Source: CAYWHE01 sp964458125 (GTDB lineage Bacteria; Bacteroidota; Bacteroidia; AKYH767-A; OLB10). From it: a stretch of DNA of 12,408 nt. A model generated the notes under the pieces. The model was not told the origin of the DNA and did not search any database. It was given only the letters and a program-made list of their open reading frames with translations. The number at the start of each line of letters is the position of its first letter. Position 1 is the stretch's first letter. Below, piece by piece: positions 7,308-12,408 of the stretch. The stretch is taken from assembly GCA_964458125.1 (NCBI GenBank), contig CAYWHE010000119.1:1-12408 (forward strand), read 5' to 3'. The translations under genes were made by a program, and so were the position numbers.

Positions 7308-9355
7308 TATTTCAAAAATTTAAGCAACATGATTTCCACCAGCAGGAAAACAAGCGTAAAAATAACACACCATTTCCATAACCGTATGCCTTCATTCATT
7401 TCCCTGAGTGTTTTGGTGATATCTTTCTTTCCCGGTTCCAGTGTATGAAAATTAAACAAGCGGTTTGCCTGAGCCTGCAACTCCAGTTGATCGGAAGTAA
7501 GCATATGCAGTTCTGATTCCTTTCTGTCATAATTGAAAGCAAGCAGCGCTATTATCTTATCCTTAAAGGTTAGCTTGTAATTTCCGGCGGTCCGGATTTC
7601 AACCGGAATATCCAGGTTTACACCGGCAGGATCAGCCCTGTGGGCCGGAATCAGATCGGTTTTGGCCTCTTCATTGATGAGGTGAAAAACATCTTCCCCT
7701 CCCGCTTCCAAACTGCTGATTAAGACATTGGTTTGCTGGCCGATCACATAGGACAATACCCCGGTGGTCTGACTGAGCAGCGCTATTTTAAATAAAAGCG
7801 GGGCAAAAATCGCATGTCTTGACAAACCGCTGAACGCCGGATTCATGGGAACCGTGAATGCGTATATTTTTCCTTTATCCAATACATACCTGTTCAGCAA
7901 GGTTGATCCGCCTTCCAGTTTTAAAATAACCTCCCGGTTGGATTTTGATCCGGAGGTCATTTCAAAATATTTCTGAACAACCGGCATATCCATGTTTTCC
8001 GGAATTTTTTCGAAGACATCGGAGAAGAGATCATTTCGGATATCAATACGGCTGACTTTATCAGGTACCCTGTTCAGGGCAGCATAGCCATCCATTTTCA
8101 GCGCCAGCGTCAGGTTCAGATAGGAAGGCATGTCTGGAATACTGTCTGGAAAAATAACCAGGCTCCCGCCCCGCCGTACAAATTTAACCAGTTCATCAGC
8201 CAAACCGGTTGAAATTTCATGTAATTCGTTTAATACCACCAGTCGCGCGGAGGAAAAAAGACTATAGTCAATATTTGAAACAGGCAGATTTTTCAGGATG
8301 AAGTTGTTTTCAGCTGAGAATAGTGCCTTCAGGTAGGGGCTTTCCGATTGCTGATTGATACAGACCACCTGCCTGGAGCCGGTGATTTCAAAGGAAAAGA
8401 AATAATGATCATCAAAAGTGATGGGAAAATCCGTCAGGGTGACCACGGCTTCCTGCCATCCTGCATGGCCGACGGCAAAACTCATTTTGGTGACGGAACT
8501 GGCTTCAGGACCGATAGAAACGCTGGCTATGGCCTTTTGTAAACCATTAATGGTCAGTTTCACCGGAATATTCTCCGCCATTTCCGGGGAGGCGTTTCGT
8601 ATACGGATGTTCAGTTCAGCGGGACTGTTCAAACGTATAATGGGGGAAGAAAACCAGCAGGAATCAATATAGAGGTTATTTTGAGCCGAGGCCTTCACGG
8701 GTAACAGGGTGACCGGGATGAGTGAATCGGCCCTGCAGGCCATAAAATCTGTGGCCGAAGACTGGAAATCAGAAATAATGAAAGCGGTCTTATCCTTTCC
8801 GGTACTGTTGTTCAAAGCTTCACGCTGCCTGGAAGTGATTTCACTGATTGATTTAACAGCCGGGCTAATCTTCAACTGGTCGACCATATCCAAAAATTCA
8901 TCCCGGTTTACCATTCGCTGATGAGCAGGTTCAAAATCACCGGTCAGGAGCTGGAACTGATCTGCAGGTTGAAATGCACCGGCAATTTCCCGTGCTTTGG
9001 CTTTGGCTTCATCCAGCAGGGTACCTTCCCTTCCATGTGCTTCCATGGAAAAAGAGTTATCTATGAATACGCTTAAAGCACGATCGGAACTGATCCTGGC
9101 CTGATTGGAAGCAGGCAGGTAGGGTTGTGCAAAAGCCATAACGAGAAAGGCCACCGCCAATAAACGGCTTAACAGAACCAACAGGTATTTGATCCTGCTC
9201 CTGGACGTGGTCTCCTCCTTCACTTCCCGTAAAAACCGGACATTGGTAAAGATGATTTTTTTAAACCGCCTGAAATTAAACAGATGAATGATGACAGGAA
9301 TGGAAAGCAGAGTCAGGGCGAAAAGAAACTCCGGATAAACAAAGGATAGTCCCAT
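7307..9355 (-). CDS. BatA/von Willebrand factor A domain membrane protein
   Basis: A 682-residue inner-membrane protein. The N-terminal BatA domain is typical: a first helix at about 8-27, the segment HLFNFRRFKKIIFTNVRFLREVKEE (24-48), and a second helix at about 57-77 ending in FAQPYLP. A vWA-like domain starts near residue 92, with the metal-ion-dependent adhesion motif DNSFS at 99-103. FIISDF at about 193-198 provides a later strand. A long periplasmic part follows, with a possible glutamine-amidotransferase-like Rossmann segment (RLVVLNELHEISTGLADELVKF region, about 369-390). One C-terminal helix (about 660-679) closes the protein. Full Bat/Tera operons usually also carry MoxR ATPase genes, which are absent here; this is the standalone BatA-like type. 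Function is unknown. It is the first gene of a two-gene minus-strand unit with the dihydroorotase-like gene. Confidence 0.85.
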   Translation of the reverse strand: MGLSFVYPEFLFALTLLSIPVIIHLFNFRRFKKIIFTNVRFLREVKEETTSRSRIKYLLVLLSRLLAVAFLVMAFAQPYLPASNQARISSDRALSVFIDNSFSMEAHGREGTLLDEAKAKAREIAGAFQPADQFQLLTGDFEPAHQRMVNRDEFLDMVDQLKISPAVKSISEITSRQREALNNSTGKDKTAFIISDFQSSATDFMACRADSLIPVTLLPVKASAQNNLYIDSCWFSSPIIRLNSPAELNIRIRNASPEMAENIPVKLTINGLQKAIASVSIGPEASSVTKMSFAVGHAGWQEAVVTLTDFPITFDDHYFFSFEITGSRQVVCINQQSESPYLKALFSAENNFILKNLPVSNIDYSLFSSARLVVLNELHEISTGLADELVKFVRRGGSLVIFPDSIPDMPSYLNLTLALKMDGYAALNRVPDKVSRIDIRNDLFSDVFEKIPENMDMPVVQKYFEMTSGSKSNREVILKLEGGSTLLNRYVLDKGKIYAFTVPMNPAFSGLSRHAIFAPLLFKIALLSQTTGVLSYVIGQQTNVLISSLEAGGEDVFHLINEEAKTDLIPAHRADPAGVNLDIPVEIRTAGNYKLTFKDKIIALLAFNYDRKESELHMLTSDQLELQAQANRLFNFHTLEPGKKDITKTLREMNEGIRLWKWCVIFTLVFLLVEIMLLKFLK

Positions 9356-9381
9356 TCAGTGTGGAAGCCAATTAAGCCGGC

Positions 9382-9389
9382 CAAAGATA
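9382..9389 (-). promoter_or_regulatory. Candidate -7 element for the BatA-type gene
   Basis: Minus-strand TATCTTTG (9389 to 9382) matches TAnnTTTG exactly and ends 26 bases before the ATG of the BatA-type gene, which would give a short leader. I find no good TTTG -33 box at 19-21 bases. A second exact match, TATATTTG at 9439 to 9432 on the same strand, is an alternative or additional start. Confidence 0.4.
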
Positions 9390-9519
9390 GTGAAATTAAT
9401 GTCTTCAGTTGTTATTGCAGGCGCAGTCTTTCAAATATATAAAACCGCTGTGTCTTTATTAACATTCACCTGTCAATTTATTACCTGTGTGGTGCCAAAA
9501 TTATTCACGGCCCTGTCTT

Positions 9520-9527
9520 TATATTTG
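9520..9527 (+). promoter_or_regulatory. Candidate -7 element for the PhoH gene
   Basis: TATATTTG matches TAnnTTTG exactly and lies 75 bases before the PhoH ATG. No convincing -33 TTTG is present at the normal distance, so strength is uncertain. Confidence 0.45.
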
Positions 9528-9602
9528 TTGTAACCACTACACCAAGAAGATGCGGGGGAAAGCAATCGTTAAAAGGACGGATCAATCAGCCGGGATCCCT
9601 GC

Positions 9603-10970
9603 ATGCCAGTATCAAAATTATCATCTATGTCCAGGAAAGAAAAGAACGAAAGGAAGATTTTTGTCATTGACACTTCAGCCATACTGTTCGATCATAATGT
9701 CATACATAATTTTAAAGAGCATGATGTAGCAATTCCCATCACCGTCCTGGAAGAGATTGACCGTTTTAAAAAGGGCAATGATGTCATCAATTTCGAAGCA
9801 CGGGAGTTTATCCGAAACATCGATAAGCTTTCCGGATCTTTCTCTCTCCAGGACTGGATACCTTTAAATGGCCCGACAAAAGGCAAGTTCAGGGTATTAA
9901 TGAATGAGCATTCGGGCGTGGATGCTGATAAAATTTTCGGGGAAAAAAAGGCAGATCATAAAATTCTAAATGCGGCATTATCCTTAAAAAAAGAAGCCGG
10001 TGGCAGAAAGGTCATCCTGGTTTCAAAGGACATTAACCTCAGGCTGAAGGCAAAGTCATTAAATTTATTAGCGGAGGACTACCAGACAGGAAAAGTCCAG
10101 GATCTGGAAGGTTTATACACGGGAAAAACGGTGCTGGAAAATGTACCCCGGAAAATTATTGATCAGATTTATGCCCAGGGCTGGTGTACCTGCAAAGAAA
10201 TAACAAAGGCGAAACCCGTTGCGAATCATTACTATATTCTCAAGGCCAAAATGGAAAGCACCTCTGCCCTTGCCTATTACAATCCGGAAACCGATCGTAT
10301 TGAAAGGGTTATGAAGGATTCAGCCTGCAATATCAGGCCCAGGAATGCCGAACAGACTTTTGCCATGCATGCGGCTTTAAATCCGAATGTGTTGCTGGTC
10401 ACCATTCAGGGTGTCGCCGGAACGGGCAAAACTCTGATTGCCCTGGCCTCAGCCATGGAGCAAAAGAGCAGGTTCAGGCAGATTTATCTGGCCAGGCCAA
10501 TTGTTCCATTAAGCAATAAGGATATTGGCTATTTACCTGGGGATATCAAGTCTAAAATTAATCCCTATATGGAACCTTTATGGGACAATTTGAAACTAAT
10601 TCAGAATCAATATAAAGAAACTGATAAAGAGTACCAAAAGATAAATGAAATGGTGGAACATGAAAAGCTTCATATCACACCATTAGCCTATATCAGAGGA
10701 AGAAGTTTATCAAATATATGCTTTATTATTGATGAGGCACAAAATCTTACTCCTCATGAAGTAAAGACAATTATCTCAAGAGCAGGAGAAAACACAAAGA
10801 TCATTTTTACCGGTGATATTTTCCAGATTGATACTCCTTACCTGGATGGACATTCCAATGGACTTTCCAATATGATCGATAAAATAAAGGACAATAAGTT
10901 GTACGCCCATATTACCCTTGAAAAAGGGGAACGATCCGAATTGGCGAACCTGGCTACGAGTTTGTTATAA
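9603..10970 (+). CDS. PIN domain-PhoH ATPase fusion (PhoH2-type)
   Basis: A 455-residue cytoplasmic protein joining an N-terminal PIN ribonuclease domain to a PhoH P-loop ATPase. In the PIN part the acidic residues are in FVIDTSA (Asp23), VLEEIDRFKKG (Glu50, Glu51, Asp53), KADHKILNAAL (Asp118) and VSKDINLR (Asp143). The PhoH part starts near 250. It has Walker A GVAGTGKT (270-277), ARPIVPLSNKDIGYLPG (297-313), GRSLSN (366-371), Walker B CFIIDEAQN (373-381) and TGDIFQID (403-410). PhoH2 proteins studied in mycobacteria act as sequence-selective RNA helicases/ribonucleases, so RNA unwinding and cleavage is the likely activity. The ATG at 9603 gives an 8-residue extension over a second in-frame ATG at 9627; either could be used. 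It is followed by 700 bases without a clear gene, so it is probably monocistronic. Confidence 0.93.
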   Translation: MPVSKLSSMSRKEKNERKIFVIDTSAILFDHNVIHNFKEHDVAIPITVLEEIDRFKKGNDVINFEAREFIRNIDKLSGSFSLQDWIPLNGPTKGKFRVLMNEHSGVDADKIFGEKKADHKILNAALSLKKEAGGRKVILVSKDINLRLKAKSLNLLAEDYQTGKVQDLEGLYTGKTVLENVPRKIIDQIYAQGWCTCKEITKAKPVANHYYILKAKMESTSALAYYNPETDRIERVMKDSACNIRPRNAEQTFAMHAALNPNVLLVTIQGVAGTGKTLIALASAMEQKSRFRQIYLARPIVPLSNKDIGYLPGDIKSKINPYMEPLWDNLKLIQNQYKETDKEYQKINEMVEHEKLHITPLAYIRGRSLSNICFIIDEAQNLTPHEVKTIISRAGENTKIIFTGDIFQIDTPYLDGHSNGLSNMIDKIKDNKLYAHITLEKGERSELANLATSLL

Positions 10971-11576
10971 TCGATTTTCCTGACCGACTTTTAGGCTATA
11001 GAATAAAGTTTTATAAAAGCCAGATTTTCGAAATTTTATTTCTGTTTTTGAAGATATGAATACATAATTATGATCAATATTATTTAACTTTTTATTAAAT
11101 TATTTATAATCAATATATTATAAATTTATTTTTAATTATAGCTTTTTTCCATTTCAGAGATATTCATCCCTAATAAACTGTGTTTTACCGCAATTTATAA
11201 ATGTCTGATCAAATTTAACCTCCTATTTCCGTCAACCCTTCGGAAATTGAAATTCCTTTTGAAAAAACCCGTGCTTCGTTTCAATAGAGTAAATTGTTAA
11301 AATATAATTATAAAGTTAATTTTAATTAAAGTAAAATATTAGATGATCCCCTTAAATTTTTCTTTCGACTTCATTTCAATTGGGGCTTTTCAACCTTCAA
11401 AAAAAATAATTTAAACTATTGATATTCAAAAACTAATGAATGGAATCAATCGCTCAAAAAATTACTTAAATAATAAGATTATATATATAGTTATATTTAA
11501 TTAAATAATAAATTATTATAATACTTGAATAAAACTCTAACTATCATTAATTCATTTGAACTTCCATTTTTCATTT
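10971..11576. other. Long AT-rich intergenic region without a recognisable gene
   Basis: About 600 bases that are strikingly AT-rich: counting by eye, 11041-11140 has about 10% G+C and 11461-11560 about 11%, against a much higher level in the genes around. Stops are frequent in the frames I followed. The only neat structure is a stem-loop, ATTTCCG (11225-11231) pairing with CGGAAAT (11241-11247) around a 9-base loop, without a clean T-run after it. TGTTTTTG (11043-11050) and TTCATTTG (11551-11558) are each one mismatch from the -7 element. It may be a long leader or spacer before the surface-protein gene, or decayed sequence. Confidence 0.55.
11225..11247. repeat. Inverted repeat (stem-loop) in the AT-rich region
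   Basis: A 7-bp perfect inverted repeat (ATTTCCG / CGGAAAT) encloses the 9-base loop TCAACCCTT. The downstream sequence TGAAATTCCTTTTGAAAAAA is not a clear U tract for either strand, so calling it a terminator would be an over-reading. Confidence 0.35.
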
Positions 11577-11677
11577 TCAGATACGGCGGGAAGTATCAGG
11601 ATGATATATTCATCGGTTTTGATGGACCGTCCGGGAGTTTTTATTCACATGAATCAGGATTAATCACCATTAAATAG
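11525..11677 (+). other. Possible 50-codon open frame or gene remnant
   Basis: A frame from TTG (11525) to TAG (11675-11677) encodes 50 residues; its last 32, beginning RYGGKYQDDIFIGFDGPSGS and ending LITIK, look more protein-like than the surrounding AT-rich DNA. The base composition also changes here: 11581-11680 has about 38% G+C by my count. The frame is closed upstream by TAA (11519-11521) and has no ATG. It ends 7 bases before the glycine-rich gene. It could be a short leader-encoded peptide, the 3' remnant of a lost gene, or chance. I recognise no family. Confidence 0.25.
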
Positions 11678-11684
11678 TATCCAT

Positions 11685-12408
11685 ATGAAAGCATTTTACT
11701 CCACTCCAATTTCCGTATCCGGGGTTACAACAGCAAACACAGGAAAAAGGAATTCCTGCCAGACAGGAATTTCCAAATTTTCGTTTGCTGTATTATTTAC
11801 TGCACTGGTCACTGTTATTTTTTCAACGGTAACGGAGGCACAAACCCAAACCTATAATGCAACCGGCACCTTTGTGGTACCAGCAGGGGTAACATCTGTC
11901 AACGTTGCGGCATGGGGAGGCGGCGGGGCCGGTGGAGGAAATTCAACTTCCGCTGATGGCGGCGGTGGCGGCGGCGGCGGTGCTTACAGTCAGTCCAACG
12001 GTATTGCTGTAACGCCAGGTGCATCCATTGCTGTAACTGTTGGTACGGGAGGTACAGGCGGAACGGGGAACGGTCCTGACGGAACGGATTCCTGGTTTTT
12101 GAACACCTCTACCCTGCTGGCAAAAGGAGGATTGGGTGGTGATGCACCTGTCAGTGGTGCTGGCGGAGTACCGGGCGCCGGTGGTGCAGCAGCAAGCGGA
12201 GTGGGAACCACCAAATTTTCGGGTGGGAATGGCGGAAGAGGTCGAGATAACAGTACTGGTCAGGGTGGACCGGGCGGATCTTCTGCCGGCACTGCCGCAA
12301 ACGGTACTAATGGACCTGATCCCTGGACGACCATTACTGCAGGAGCAGCCCCTGCCGGTGGAGCCATTGGCGGAAATGGAGGTTCTGCAGGAAATAATGG
12401 TTCCGGTG
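11685..12408 (+). CDS. Exported glycine-rich surface protein, 3' end beyond the window
   Basis: The frame opens at ATG 11685 and stays open to the right edge (241 codons seen). An unusually long, basic N-region (residues 1-31) precedes a hydrophobic core, FSFAVLFTALVTVIFSTVTEA (32-52), with a likely signal-peptidase site near EAQ (51-53). The mature part begins TYNATGTFVVPAGVTSVNVAAWGGGGAGGG (56 onward). This 'TF.VPAGVTSV.V..WGGGG' pattern is typical of the bacterial glycine-rich domain found in surface and fibre-like proteins. The rest is low-complexity Gly/Ala/Ser/Thr/Asn, with an octaglycine run at 92-99. In Bacteroidota such proteins are often large adhesins carrying a type IX secretion signal at the C-terminus; that end is not visible. 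It is likely cell-surface or secreted; the binding partner is unknown. No good promoter is evident directly upstream. Confidence 0.8.
   Translation, partial: MKAFYSTPISVSGVTTANTGKRNSCQTGISKFSFAVLFTALVTVIFSTVTEAQTQTYNATGTFVVPAGVTSVNVAAWGGGGAGGGNSTSADGGGGGGGGAYSQSNGIAVTPGASIAVTVGTGGTGGTGNGPDGTDSWFLNTSTLLAKGGLGGDAPVSGAGGVPGAGGAAASGVGTTKFSGGNGGRGRDNSTGQGGPGGSSAGTAANGTNGPDPWTTITAGAAPAGGAIGGNGGSAGNNGSG
11751..11771. repeat. Palindrome inside the signal-peptide region of the glycine-rich gene
   Basis: AATTCCTG (11751-11758) and CAGGAATT (11764-11771) are perfect inverted copies around the 5-base loop CCAGA. The palindrome lies in codons 23-29 of the glycine-rich gene, just before the hydrophobic core. 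It could form a hairpin in the mRNA near the start, or be a dispersed palindromic repeat that has extended the N-region. Confidence 0.6.
11958..11981 (+). repeat. GGC/GGT trinucleotide tract coding for eight glycines
   Basis: Eight consecutive glycine codons (six GGC, two GGT) form a GC-rich triplet tract at residues 92-99. Triplet slippage would change the number of glycines without shifting the frame. Confidence 0.75.

Larger units (their letters stand above)
9356..9602. other. Divergent intergenic regulatory region
   Basis: This 247-base gap separates the minus-strand BatA-type gene from the plus-strand PhoH gene. It holds three exact matches to the Bacteroidota -7 element, two facing left (9389-9382 and 9439-9432) and one facing right (9520-9527). 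Short open frames here (for example a GTG-started one from 9487) run out of frame into the PhoH gene and show no protein-like character. No RNA gene or repeat was recognised. Confidence 0.5.

Noticed and set aside
9487..9729. 80-codon plus-strand frame before PhoH
   Set aside because: It starts with GTG, overlaps the PhoH start in another frame, is cysteine-rich without pattern, and its second half is the shadow of the PIN domain.
11141..11583. Two similar pyrimidine-rich stretches ending in CAGAGATA or CAGATA (near 11142-11161 and 11562-11583), resembling splice-acceptor-like or direct repeats
   Set aside because: The match is imperfect and of low complexity in very AT-rich DNA; nothing else suggests an intron or a repeat unit.
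11641..11649. TTATTCACA, an exact match to the DnaA box consensus in an AT-rich neighbourhood, suggesting an origin
   Set aside because: Only a single exact box was found, no dnaA, dnaN or other origin-linked gene is near, and a 9-base degenerate match is expected by chance.
11990..12214. Proline- and alanine-rich minus-strand frame
   Set aside because: It is the reverse complement of glycine codons (GGN read as NCC) in the glycine-rich gene, which produces long false frames.
1..12408. CRISPR arrays, tRNA or rRNA genes, transposases, integrases or toxin-antitoxin and phage-defence genes
   Set aside because: No regularly spaced repeats, no tRNA-like cloverleaf and no mobile-element protein motifs were seen. 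The PIN domain belongs to the PhoH fusion and has no antitoxin gene beside it.

Overview
This window looks like a chromosomal segment of a member of the Bacteroidota. The signs are the family content (a DUF4199 membrane protein, a BatA/von Willebrand factor A protein next to a Bacteroidota-type dihydroorotase-like protein, a fused PIN-PhoH protein), the lack of Shine-Dalgarno sequences before most starts, and several exact matches to the Bacteroidota -7 promoter element TAnnTTTG. Genus or species cannot be assigned from the sequence.

Layout from left to right. Bases 1-315 hold the first 105 codons of a minus-strand DUF4199-type membrane protein that runs off the left edge. Bases 401-496 hold the signal recognition particle RNA (ffs) with a good promoter. 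Bases 555-6034 form a plus-strand run of five genes: an FkbM-type methyltransferase, a small transaldolase, a multi-pass GT-C-like membrane protein, a class I methyltransferase, and a methyltransferase-glycosyltransferase (GT2) fusion. Bases 6027-9355 hold a minus-strand pair, a BatA/vWA membrane protein followed by a dihydroorotase-like protein joined through a TAATG stop-start overlap. The dihydroorotase-like protein lacks most of the metal-binding histidines of the active enzyme. Bases 9356-9602 are a divergent promoter region, followed by a PIN-PhoH ATPase (9603-10970). Bases 10971-11684 are a long, very AT-rich stretch with no clear gene except a possible 50-codon frame at its end. From 11685 to the right edge is the start of an exported glycine-rich surface protein.

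How the genes may work together. The five-gene plus-strand run suggests decoration of a cell-surface or lipid-linked glycan: a GT2 with a dolichol-phosphate-sugar-synthase-like fold could charge a polyprenyl phosphate, a GT-C membrane enzyme could use that donor, and the methyltransferases could cap or modify sugars. This is inference; the acceptor and the sugars are unknown, and the transaldolase looks like a central-metabolism gene sitting in the same run. Nothing here clearly amounts to a new defence or mobile system. The points most worth a second look are the catalytically degenerate dihydroorotase coupled to BatA, the palindrome inside the signal-peptide region of the glycine-rich gene, and the AT-rich leader with its possible short reading frame.
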